Shown here piece after piece: positions 1 through 5,698 of a DNA stretch of 7,331 nucleotides. The stretch is from assembly GCA_021839785.1 (NCBI GenBank), contig JAKCAB010000674.1:1-7331 (forward strand). Direction: 5' to 3'. Made by a program: the position numbers and the translations under genes. This DNA comes from a bacterium (GTDB lineage Bacteria > Verrucomicrobiota > Verrucomicrobiae > Limisphaerales > J093). Below the pieces are notes generated by a model that was given only the letters and a program-made list of their open reading frames with translations, was not told where the DNA came from and ran no database searches. How positions within the stretch are numbered: the first letter of the stretch is position 1; each line of letters starts with the position of its first letter.

Positions 1-13
1 ACCGCCTCTCGCC

Positions 14-547
14 ATGAAGAACATCGTTTATTTCGACCTGGAAACGCAGAAGTCCGCCGAAGAAGTAGGAGGCTGGGACCGGATCCGCGACATGCGCCTG
101 AGCGTGGGCGTCACTTACAGCACGACGCGCGGCAACTACGAGATCTATGAGGAGGCGCGCGCGAACGAACTGATCGAAGAACTGCGGCGCGCGGACCTGG
201 TGGTGGGCTTCAACGTCCTGCGGTTCGATTACGAGGTCCTCACCGCGTACAATCCGTTCTTCGACGCCGAGCAGCTCAAAACCCTGGACATGCTCGTCGA
301 GTTGATGAAAACGCTGCCGCACCGGCTGTCGCTGGACTCGATCGCCGCCGCCTCGCTCGGCGTGGAAAAAACCAGCGACGGCCTGCAGGCGCTGCGTTGG
401 TTCCGGCAGGGCAAGCTGGTCGAGATCGCCGAGTATTGCTGTTTCGACGTGAAAATCACGCGGCTCGTCCACGAATACGGCTGCGAACACAAGCGGCTGT
501 TTTACACCACCAAGTTCGGGAAGAAGTCGGTCGCCGTGGACTGGTAA
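14..547 (+). CDS. RNase H-fold DEDDy 3'-5' exonuclease-like protein
   Basis: This 177-aa protein looks like a complete, single-domain DEDD-superfamily exonuclease of the RNase H fold (YprB/RNase_H_2-like). Motif I is YFDLET with D8 and E10. Motif II is VVGFNVLRFDYEVL with N67 and D72. A further Asp lies at L91-D92 (TLDML). Motif III is YCCFD, with Y141 and D145 in the Y-x3-D spacing of the DEDDy subtype. These acidic residues would bind two metal ions for hydrolysis of DNA or RNA 3' ends. In many genomes this fold is fused to, or sits beside, a helicase; here it is free-standing and the left neighbour lies outside the window. The start is the ATG at 14; only 13 upstream bases are visible and they show no ribosome binding site. 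It ends 48 bp before the convergent ArsS-like gene. The fold assignment is strong; the substrate is unknown. Confidence 0.88.
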   Translation: MKNIVYFDLETQKSAEEVGGWDRIRDMRLSVGVTYSTTRGNYEIYEEARANELIEELRRADLVVGFNVLRFDYEVLTAYNPFFDAEQLKTLDMLVELMKTLPHRLSLDSIAAASLGVEKTSDGLQALRWFRQGKLVEIAEYCCFDVKITRLVHEYGCEHKRLFYTTKFGKKSVAVDW

Positions 548-565
548 GCACCCACCCGGCAAAGC

Positions 566-589
566 CGCGACCGCTCGCTTGCCGTCGCG
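566..589. terminator. Weak hairpin between convergent genes
   Basis: In the 48-bp gap between the stop codons of the nuclease gene and the ArsS-like gene, CGCGAC (566-571) pairs with GTCGCG (584-589) around a 12-nt loop. A competing 5-bp stem pairs CTCGC (574-578) with GCGAG (587-591). Neither is followed by a T-run on either strand, so a bidirectional intrinsic terminator is possible from its position but poorly supported. Confidence 0.2.
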
Positions 590-595
590 AGGGAG

Positions 596-1579
596 TCAGG
601 CCACCGATCCGGTGCAACTGCTGCCGCAACCAGCCGTGCAGGCCAGGCAATGATCGCCGGTGCGGATCGCCCAACCGTCCAGGCGGTCCGGCGTTACGTC
701 CCAAAGGAACAACGGCCGGCCGTTCCGGATTTGCAGACCGAGCATCTGGTTGAAGTCGCAGTCGTAAACCTCGCCCCGCCAGCCGACGCTCAGCGTGGTC
801 CGACACATCAAGCCGTCCAGGGTGGCTGGGTTGAAGCTGTTCGCCAGCAATTCCAAGTAAGCGTCCCACTGGCCGTGCCGTCGCAGATCCTCGGCGAAGC
901 GCGCGATCGGCTGGTTGGTGAGCGTGAACAGGCTGGTAAACTCGATGCCGTGCCGCTGGCGCAACTCGGCGCGATAATCCGCCTCCAGTTTGGCCGGCGC
1001 CGGCGGTAGTTTGGGGCCGAGTGGATTATAAACCAAGTGGAGCGGCAGGCGGGTGCCGTAGCCGACGGCGTTCAGCTTGCGCAGCGCCGCAATGCTCCGT
1101 GCATAGACGCCGTCGCCGCGCTGGGCGTTGACGTTTTCTTCGAGGTAACAAGGCAGCGACGCGACGACCTCGACCGCGTGTGCGGCCAGGTATTCCGGCA
1201 GCCACGCAAAGCCGGTGGTCTCGATGATCGTGAGGTTGTTCCGGTCGATCACCCGGCAGCCGGCAGACCGGCCCGTTTCCACCAGAAACCGAAAGTTCGC
1301 GTTCAGCTCCGGCGCCCCGCCCGTGAGGTCCACCACCGCCGGACGATGCGCGCGAATCCAATCGCCCACGCGTTCGGCAACGGCGCGGTCCATCATCTCG
1401 GTCCGCCACGGCGCGGCGTCCACGTGGCAATGGCGGCAGGCCTGATTGCACTTGCGACCCACGTTCACCTGGAGGGTCTCCAGGCGCGCGCGGCGCAAGG
1501 TGCGACCCTGCTGGGCGAGCTTTTCCGCGAACTGGTTCGGCGTCATCAGCAAACGGTTTAGGGTTGGGGCGTCGGTCAT
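596..1579 (-). CDS. arsS: ArsS-like radical SAM/Cys-rich protein (DUF3641)
   Basis: This 327-aa protein is complete. The radical SAM cluster motif C44-x3-C48-x2-C51 (RKCNQACRHCHVDAAP) would hold the SAM-binding [4Fe-4S] cluster, and the barrel follows (VDLTGGAPELN, then NLTIIETTG). The C-terminal part is the DUF3641 Cys-rich domain, with C259, C274 (YDCDFNQ) and a final C311-x2-C314-x3-C318-x3-C322 stretch. This order is that of the arsenosugar biosynthesis radical SAM (seleno)protein ArsS, thought to form the C-S or C-C link of arsenosugars from methylated arsenic. Relatives usually end in TAGAGSSCxG; here it reads TAGCGSSCTG, with an extra cysteine. No arsM methyltransferase or arsenic regulator is visible, so the substrate is uncertain. 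The ATG overlaps the stop of the upstream serine hydrolase gene as ATGA (1576-1579), suggesting translational coupling. The stop is TGA. Confidence 0.9.
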   Translation of the reverse strand: MTDAPTLNRLLMTPNQFAEKLAQQGRTLRRARLETLQVNVGRKCNQACRHCHVDAAPWRTEMMDRAVAERVGDWIRAHRPAVVDLTGGAPELNANFRFLVETGRSAGCRVIDRNNLTIIETTGFAWLPEYLAAHAVEVVASLPCYLEENVNAQRGDGVYARSIAALRKLNAVGYGTRLPLHLVYNPLGPKLPPAPAKLEADYRAELRQRHGIEFTSLFTLTNQPIARFAEDLRRHGQWDAYLELLANSFNPATLDGLMCRTTLSVGWRGEVYDCDFNQMLGLQIRNGRPLFLWDVTPDRLDGWAIRTGDHCLACTAGCGSSCTGSVA

Positions 1580-2568
1580 TCGCTCGCTGGATGCGTCAAA
1601 CCGGCGATGACTTCGCGAGCCACCGACTGGATGACGCCGCGCTCGTTCGCGTGATCGACCGTGAACGTCACGAGCACGAACTTATGGCCGTCGGGTAGCT
1701 CGATGTAGGCGGCGTCGTGACGGGTGTCACTCGTCCAGCCCGCCTTGGACCAGAGCTTCGCCCCCGGCGGGAGGGCTGGCCCGGTGAATTTCGCCTGGTT
1801 CTCCGGATCGGAGGTCGCGGCGGCGGGATCGCGTTTGAGCAAGGCCAGCATTTCGGCACTGCGTTTGGCGCTCACTGCCTGGCCGGTCGCAATCTCGGTC
1901 AGGAGCCGCGCGGTGGCGTCGGTGGTGAGCCAGTTGCGTTTGGGCTCGAAGGCCTGGATGGCCTGGGTTTCGCGCCCGTAGGGGCCTTCGCACCACGGCT
2001 TTTTATTCGCGTTGATGTCGGTGTAGCCCAGTCCGGCGAAATAGCGGTTCACCGCGTTGCGTTTGTCGAACCACACCTTCAACTCGTCCGCCGGTAATTC
2101 CGGCCCGCTGGTGGTGCCGGTCAGCAGATCCACCACGTAATGCGTCGCCTCGTTGTAGGACAGCACGATCATGTCGCTCAAGGCCCGGCGCAGTTCCGGC
2201 GTGTCATCGAGCCGGCCGTCCTCGAGCCAGCGATGCGCCGCCACCAGGTAAAACAGCTTCACCACGCTGGCGGGGTAGATCGGCACATCGCCGCGGAAGC
2301 TGCCGCGGGTCGATTTCCGCGGGTCGCGCAAATCCACGAGCGTCACGGCGATTTGGTTCGGCGTCAGTTTCTGGTCGGCGAACCGGTCGATCGTCTTGCG
2401 AACCGCCGTGTCCACGATGGCCTGGGTCGGCGGCGAAACCGGCGGCAACGCGGCGTGGCCCACCAAACCGGGCGAGACGCATAACGCAACGGCACCGGCG
2501 ATCAGCCCGGCCCTTGCGCCGTGCCGGACGCGGTTCGCGGGAACGGTCGGCCTTTGCACGTCAGCCAT
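1576..2568 (-). CDS. Secreted serine hydrolase, class A beta-lactamase / D,D-peptidase fold
   Basis: This 330-aa protein begins with a basic N-terminus (about residues 1-20), a hydrophobic stretch (21-37) and an Ala-rich possible signal peptidase site near GHAA (37-40), so it is probably exported to the periplasm. The mature part carries the penicillin-recognising fold motifs: nucleophile S101-V-V-K104 in YPASVVKLFYL (SxxK), S137-Y-N139 in LSYNEATHYV at the SDN position, and K275-A-G277 in WSKAGWT at the KTG position. NWLTTDATARLLTEI resembles the helix after the omega loop, but I see no clear EPxLN with the deacylating Glu166 of true class A beta-lactamases. A peptidoglycan D,D-peptidase or another esterase/amidase is therefore as likely as a resistance enzyme. 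The ATG has no Shine-Dalgarno; the gene starts 21 bp after the membrane protein gene and overlaps the ArsS-like gene by 4 bp. Confidence 0.85.
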   Translation of the reverse strand: MADVQRPTVPANRVRHGARAGLIAGAVALCVSPGLVGHAALPPVSPPTQAIVDTAVRKTIDRFADQKLTPNQIAVTLVDLRDPRKSTRGSFRGDVPIYPASVVKLFYLVAAHRWLEDGRLDDTPELRRALSDMIVLSYNEATHYVVDLLTGTTSGPELPADELKVWFDKRNAVNRYFAGLGYTDINANKKPWCEGPYGRETQAIQAFEPKRNWLTTDATARLLTEIATGQAVSAKRSAEMLALLKRDPAAATSDPENQAKFTGPALPPGAKLWSKAGWTSDTRHDAAYIELPDGHKFVLVTFTVDHANERGVIQSVAREVIAGLTHPASE

Positions 2569-2589
2569 AAACGGGAGGGAACCGGTCGT

Positions 2590-3531
2590 TCAAACGAGTT
2601 CCGGGGCCACGGGCGGCGGGGCAAAGAAATCAAATTCCGCGCCGAATTGCCGGAGAAAACACAGCGAGTAAGCCCGCTCGAACACGAGCACCGGCAGCAT
2701 CAAGGCGGTGCCTATGAACGGCAGTGCCAGCAGGAAGCCCGCGCAACAGCAGGTGGCCAGGGTCACCACCGCCACGAGGGCAAAAATGGCGAGCTTGATC
2801 ACGATTTGAAACAGCACATACAGCGCGAAGACGCCGGCTTGCGGCTGGATCAGCTTCAGCGCCATCTTCCAGCCGTCCCAGACACTGGTGGTAAAGCGCG
2901 ACATCAACGGCACGACGAAATCGTAAGTGAATTTCGCCACCACGGCCCAAAAGATCGCGATGGCCAACCCGACCAGCATGGCCAACGCCAGCCCCACAAC
3001 GCCAAAGGCAGCGCCGCCCGAGTGCAGGAGCAGAACCAACGCCAGCACGCCCAGGGCGATCGGGACGGCGACCGTCAGGCCGGACGCTACCGAGAGCAGC
3101 ACGCGAAACAAGAACAGGCTGTTGGCGTGCGGCGCAAACCGCGTCCAGGGCGCCACCACCTCCGCGCGGTTCTCGGCCACGCAATGGAAAAACATGAACC
3201 AGCCGCGGCTGCTGAGCCACAGAAACACCACCCAAAGCACCACACCCACAACGAGACCGGCCACGACCACCGGCGCCAGCCAGTGCAGGTTGTCCATCAC
3301 CCAACCCCGCGCGTGCTCGAACGACCGTTCATAATCGCGATAGTCCGACCCGAACCGGTAGTTGAGGCCGCCGCCCAGCCCGCCGGCCTCGCCCAGACAG
3401 GCGAGCCAGGCACAGAACGCGATCGCCAGCCACCGGCTGAGGTCGAAGGGGGCGAAGAGCACGGTTTTCACCCGCGCGAAAGCGGGCGACACCGGCGCGG
3501 TGACGCTGATTTCCTGGGCGGTGGCATTCAT
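2590..3531 (-). CDS. Multipass membrane protein, DUF7544-like
   Basis: This is a 313-aa integral membrane protein. Hydrophobic segments lie near residues 33-48, 84-106, 142-170, 176-200, 234-260 and 264-290, giving about six passes. The N-terminal signature FAPFDLSRWLAIAFCAWLA, followed by a Gly-rich loop (GGLGGGLNYRF) and a charged loop, is typical of an uncharacterised family in Verrucomicrobia and Planctomycetes (I believe DUF7544). The tail from FAPPP is proline-rich and probably cytoplasmic. Three adjacent cysteines sit at 261-263 in a membrane segment. I chose the ATG at 3531. An in-frame TTG at 3552 would add seven residues (MPSHARP), but it lies only a few bases after the predicted transcription start and the family resemblance begins after the ATG. 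It is the first gene of the leftward cluster. Its function is unknown. Confidence 0.8.
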   Translation of the reverse strand: MNATAQEISVTAPVSPAFARVKTVLFAPFDLSRWLAIAFCAWLACLGEAGGLGGGLNYRFGSDYRDYERSFEHARGWVMDNLHWLAPVVVAGLVVGVVLWVVFLWLSSRGWFMFFHCVAENRAEVVAPWTRFAPHANSLFLFRVLLSVASGLTVAVPIALGVLALVLLLHSGGAAFGVVGLALAMLVGLAIAIFWAVVAKFTYDFVVPLMSRFTTSVWDGWKMALKLIQPQAGVFALYVLFQIVIKLAIFALVAVVTLATCCCAGFLLALPFIGTALMLPVLVFERAYSLCFLRQFGAEFDFFAPPPVAPELV

Positions 3532-3562
3532 TGGCCTGGCGTGGGAAGGCAAACTTTGGCTG

Positions 3563-3590
3563 AGCTTAGACCGCCCGGTCGCGGGTTCAA
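3563..3590 (-). promoter_or_regulatory. Candidate sigma70 promoter of the membrane protein/serine hydrolase/ArsS-like cluster
   Basis: Read on the minus strand, TTGAAC (3590-3585) is followed by a 16-bp spacer and TAAGCT (3568-3563). It matches TTGACA at 4 of 6 and TATAAT at 3 of 6 positions. Transcription would start near 3556, giving a leader of about 25 nt before the ATG at 3531. The position is right for the divergent cluster, but the match alone is weak. Confidence 0.4.
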
Positions 3591-3691
3591 ATAGTTTTTG
3601 CCGAAGCTCCCGGACACCAAGGGCGGGGTCGCGCCCGAGTGCCGCGAAGTTGAGCCCAAGGCAGCGGCCTAAACCACGCGATCTCGCCCCG

Positions 3692-3719
3692 CCTCGCGAG
3701 GACGGAAGCGCGATCCGTC
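3692..3719. repeat. Palindrome plus hairpin in the divergent intergenic region
   Basis: CCTCGCGAGG at 3692-3701 is a perfect 10-bp palindrome. Next to it, GACGGA (3701-3706) pairs with TCCGTC (3714-3719) around a 7-nt loop. CGCGATC occurs twice nearby, at 3677-3683 and 3709-3715. I see no gene in 3595-3723. It could be a fragment of a dispersed genomic repeat or a regulatory site; it may also be chance in GC-rich DNA. Confidence 0.3.
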
Positions 3720-3723
3720 GTCG

Positions 3724-3830
3724 CCGTCGGCAGGCAATGTCCTGATCTGGTGGCGGCGGTGCTGCCGCCTCGCCGTGCGCCGCCGCCGCGGCGCAGCCAA
3801 CCCTTTGAAATCAGGACACTGCCCGTCGGC
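3724..3830. mobile_element. MITE-like element: 91-bp core with terminal inverted repeats and 8-bp flanking direct repeats
   Basis: GCAATGTCCTGAT (3734-3746) and ATCAGGACACTGC (3810-3822) are inverted repeats matching at 12 of 13 positions; 9 bp, TGTCCTGAT/ATCAGGACA, are perfect. Identical CCGTCGGC copies lie immediately outside, at 3724-3731 and 3823-3830, as expected of an 8-bp target-site duplication around a 91-bp core (3732-3822). The core has no ORF and contains two GC-rich hairpins: GGCGGC/GCCGCC (3752-3757 with 3764-3769, 6-nt loop) and TGCGCCGC/GCGGCGCA (3776-3783 with 3788-3795, 4-nt loop). These are the features of a non-autonomous miniature inverted-repeat element. It is too short to encode a transposase and I cannot name the parent IS family. 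A structured intergenic repeat of the REP type is the main alternative. It lies between the two divergent promoters without touching either. Confidence 0.5.
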
Positions 3831-3838
3831 GGGCCGGC

Positions 3839-3868
3839 TTGACTTGCGCCGCAGCGACGGCTCATAGT
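3839..3868 (+). promoter_or_regulatory. Candidate sigma70 promoter of the CBS-domain gene
   Basis: TTGACT at 3839-3844 (5 of 6 against TTGACA) is followed by an 18-bp spacer and CATAGT at 3863-3868 (4 of 6 against TATAAT). Transcription would begin near 3875 and leave a leader of about 84 nt before the ATG at 3959. The -35 box starts nine bases after the right direct repeat of the MITE-like element. Confidence 0.5.
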
Positions 3869-3896
3869 GTCGAGGAGTCAACCTTGTGGGCCACCT

Positions 3897-3922
3897 GTGC
3901 CGGCACGGTGTCGAGTGCCGGC
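3897..3922 (+). promoter_or_regulatory. Inverted repeat in the CBS-gene leader
   Basis: GTGCCGGCAC (3897-3906) is a perfect 10-bp palindrome. Its GCCGGCA (3899-3905) can also pair with TGCCGGC (3916-3922) around a 10-nt loop in the leader mRNA. It lies about 20-45 nt after the predicted start of transcription. It could be an operator or a leader hairpin; no known riboswitch pattern is recognisable. Confidence 0.3.
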
Positions 3923-3958
3923 GGCAACCACGGACAAATCAACAGACCGATTCAACCT

Positions 3959-4408
3959 ATGGAAAACATCACCACCGTGGACGTGATCCTGAAGTCCAAA
4001 GGACGCGACATCTGGTCCGTAACACCCCAGACGCTCGTGTACGACGCCCTCAAGCTCATGGCGGAAAAGAACGTTGGGGCGCTGCTGGTCCTGGAAGAAG
4101 GCAAGCTGGTCGGGATCGTCTCCGAACGCGATTACGCGCGGAAAGTGGCGCTGCTGGGCCGGAACTCCAGGGTGCTGGCGGTGCGGGAGATCCTTACCGA
4201 AGCGGTGTACACTGTGACGCGGGAAAGCACCATCCGCGAGTGCATGAAAAAAATGACCGACAAGCGCGTCCGCCACCTGCCGGTGGTCGAAGGCGGCCAG
4301 TTGGTGGGCATCGTGTCCATCGGCGACGTGATGAACTGGCTGACCAGCGCGCAGCGGGCCGCGATCGACCAACTGCAGGCCTACATCGCGGGTGGCTACC
4401 CGGTCTAG
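3959..4408 (+). CDS. Two-CBS-domain protein
   Basis: This 149-aa protein consists of one Bateman module. CBS1 spans about residues 16-66 (NVGALLVLEEGKLVGIVSER, with D58 in the S-x-x-D nucleotide-binding position) and CBS2 about 75-130 (VRHLPVV, then LVGIVSIGDVMNW with D123). Such pairs bind adenine nucleotides or related ligands in the cleft and usually work as energy or ligand sensors acting on partner proteins. The C-terminal end, QLQAYIAGGYPV, is typical of small stand-alone CBS proteins. I start at the ATG at 3959: extension to a TTG at 3839 would add 40 residues unlike CBS proteins and would overlap the predicted -35 box. There is no Shine-Dalgarno before the ATG. No partner enzyme or channel is fused, so the target is unknown. 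Confidence 0.92.
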   Translation: MENITTVDVILKSKGRDIWSVTPQTLVYDALKLMAEKNVGALLVLEEGKLVGIVSERDYARKVALLGRNSRVLAVREILTEAVYTVTRESTIRECMKKMTDKRVRHLPVVEGGQLVGIVSIGDVMNWLTSAQRAAIDQLQAYIAGGYPV

Positions 4409-4439
4409 CCGCGGTGGCGGACGAAGGCTCCGGCGGTTG

Positions 4440-4460
4440 GCCAGCGCGGCGGCGCCTGGC
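4440..4460 (+). terminator. Terminator-like hairpin after the CBS gene
   Basis: GCCAG and CGC (4440-4447) pair with GCG and CTGGC (4452-4460) around a GGCG tetraloop, with one bulged C at 4455. That is an 8-bp GC-rich stem about 30 nt after the CBS stop codon and just before the next promoter. It has no T-tract, so intrinsic termination is uncertain. Confidence 0.3.
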
Positions 4461-4482
4461 GGTCGCCGGGTGCGCATCGCGC

Positions 4483-4510
4483 TTGTCACGGTCCCGCCCC
4501 GGACTATGCT
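4483..4510 (+). promoter_or_regulatory. Candidate sigma70 promoter of the DUF6580 gene, next to its start codon
   Basis: TTGTCA at 4483-4488 (5 of 6) is followed by a 16-bp spacer and TATGCT at 4505-4510 (4 of 6). Transcription should begin around 4516-4518, only two to four bases before the ATG at 4520, which predicts a leaderless or nearly leaderless mRNA. It makes the DUF6580 and phosphoesterase genes a unit separate from the CBS gene. Confidence 0.5.
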
Positions 4511-4519
4511 CCCCCAAAC

Positions 4520-5155
4520 ATGAGAGCGAAGCGCACACTGCCGTTCGTGCTGATGGTCGTTTTCGCGCTGACCCGCGTGCCCGGCTTGCTGCCGGTCAAC
4601 TTCAGCGCGGTGTACGGCCTGCTGTTTTGCGCCGGCGTCTATTTTTCGGGGCGCATGGCGTGGTGGCTGCCGCTGGCCACGATGGCGGTCACCGATGTCG
4701 GCTTAGGCCTTTACTATTACTTCACGGCCGGCATCGGGTTCTTCCAGCCTTACCTGCTCGTCAACTACGCGGTCTATGCGGTCTTGATCGGGCTCGGCCG
4801 GTGCTTCAAGCCGCAGTCCTCCTGGCTGACGCTGCTGGGCGGCGGCGGTGTGGGCGCCATCCTGTTTTACCTGATCACCAACACTGCGGCGTGGTTTTTC
4901 AATTCGTTCGGCAACCCGGAATACACGAAGGACCTGGCCGGCTGGATCGTCGCGTTGACCCAAGGCACGGCCGGCTACCCGCAAACTTGGGAATTCTTCC
5001 GCAACACCCTGCTTAGCGGCGGCCTCTTCACGGGGCTTTTCGCCGGCGCCATGAAACTCAGCGCCGCGCTCGATCGCCGGGAAGCCCCGGAGCCGCAGGC
5101 GCAGGAAGAGGCCGAACCGGACGAAGCGGAGCAGCCCGAGGAAGCCAAGGCCTGA
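4520..5155 (+). CDS. DUF6580-family membrane protein, possible ECF-type transporter subunit
   Basis: This 211-aa membrane protein matches the pattern of the DUF6580 family. It has an N-terminal hydrophobic stretch ending in LTRVPGLLPVNFSAVYGLLF, then W48-W49-L-P-L with a following T58-D59 (PLATMAVTDVGLGLYYY), a YLLVNYAVYAVLIGLG segment, the conserved-looking FYLITNTAAWFF (near 116-127), a loop with YTKDLAGW, and a last membrane segment in NTLLSGGLFTGLFAG. About five or six helices are expected. The size and helix pattern resemble substrate-binding S components of ECF vitamin/metal transporters, but the substrate is unknown and no ECF A/T subunits are in the window. The tail from about residue 186 is very rich in Glu and Ala and looks like a disordered cytoplasmic extension. 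The ATG lacks a Shine-Dalgarno. Confidence 0.8.
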   Translation: MRAKRTLPFVLMVVFALTRVPGLLPVNFSAVYGLLFCAGVYFSGRMAWWLPLATMAVTDVGLGLYYYFTAGIGFFQPYLLVNYAVYAVLIGLGRCFKPQSSWLTLLGGGGVGAILFYLITNTAAWFFNSFGNPEYTKDLAGWIVALTQGTAGYPQTWEFFRNTLLSGGLFTGLFAGAMKLSAALDRREAPEPQAQEEAEPDEAEQPEEAKA

Positions 5156-5210
5156 GCCTCCACACCCGCCCCGGTCCGCCGACCGCCGCGCCGTTCCGCG
5201 CCTGAACTTC

Positions 5211-5687
5211 ATGCCCCGCATCGGCCTCATCTCGGACACGCACGGCTTCCTGGATCCCAAGGTCGCCAGGCACTTGGTGGGCGTGGACCATATCCTGCAC
5301 GCGGGCGACATTGGCGGGGCCGGCCTGGTGCGGGAGCTGGAGCGGGTCGCGCCGGTGACCGCCGTGAGCGGCAACACCGACGCGGGTTTGCCCTTCCGTG
5401 AAACGGAGAATGTTGTCGTGGCGGGCCGGAAGTTCCTGGTCCATCACATCGTCAATCCTCGCCGCCTGCCCGAGCGGTTGGCGCGTCGTATTGCCGGCGA
5501 ACGTCCGGAGGTGGTCGTGTTTGGCCACACGCACGAACCGTTTCGCGAGGTCATCGACGGCCTGCTCTTCGTCAATCCCGGCTCCGTGGGGAGACCACGC
5601 TTTGGCAAACCGCGCACGCTGGCCGTGTTGCACTGGGCCGACAGCGAAGCGGCCATCCAGGTGGATTTCATCGAGCTGGGACCGTGA
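5211..5687 (+). CDS. YfcE/MJ0936-type metallophosphoesterase
   Basis: This 158-aa protein is a complete small calcineurin-like phosphoesterase. The metal ligands appear in order: D9-x-H11 (LISDTHG), D33 (HAGDIGG), N55 with D57 (SGNTD), H78-H79 at the VHG position, and H106-x-H108 (VVFGHTHEP). The family NPGSVGRPR follows at 122-130. These bind two divalent metals and hydrolyse phosphodiesters; the physiological substrate of YfcE-type enzymes is poorly known. Length and motifs are normal for the family. It starts 55 bp after the DUF6580 stop with no promoter or terminator visible between them, so the two are probably co-transcribed. No Shine-Dalgarno precedes the ATG. It converges on the DUF2237 gene with 11 bp between stop codons. 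Confidence 0.92.
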   Translation: MPRIGLISDTHGFLDPKVARHLVGVDHILHAGDIGGAGLVRELERVAPVTAVSGNTDAGLPFRETENVVVAGRKFLVHHIVNPRRLPERLARRIAGERPEVVVFGHTHEPFREVIDGLLFVNPGSVGRPRFGKPRTLAVLHWADSEAAIQVDFIELGP

Positions 5688-5698
5688 TCGCAACGGAC

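Noticed and set aside
540..598. TGA stop of the ArsS-like gene as a selenocysteine codon, since some ArsS proteins are selenoproteins, with the nearby hairpin as a SECIS element.
   Set aside because: The conserved SSC motif already has Cys five residues before the stop, the following codons show no family resemblance, and the downstream 5-bp stem is not a convincing bacterial SECIS.
3532..3552. TTG start at 3552 for the membrane protein.
   Set aside because: The added seven residues lack family resemblance, an ATG lies at 3531, and the predicted transcript starts only about four bases before the TTG. It cannot be excluded fully.
2521..3594. A 357-codon open frame on the + strand, opposite the membrane protein and part of the serine hydrolase gene.
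   Set aside because: Its translation is rich in His, Gln, Arg and Gly with no domain or hydrophobic core, while the opposite strand encodes coherent membrane and secreted proteins. It is a GC-rich shadow frame.
3839..3958. TTG start at 3839 for the CBS protein.
   Set aside because: The extension has no CBS-like sequence and overlaps the best promoter candidate.
3886..5016. A 376-codon + strand open frame spanning the CBS and DUF6580 genes.
   Set aside because: The product is Arg/Gly/Ala-rich without motifs, and two well-supported genes occupy another frame on the same strand.
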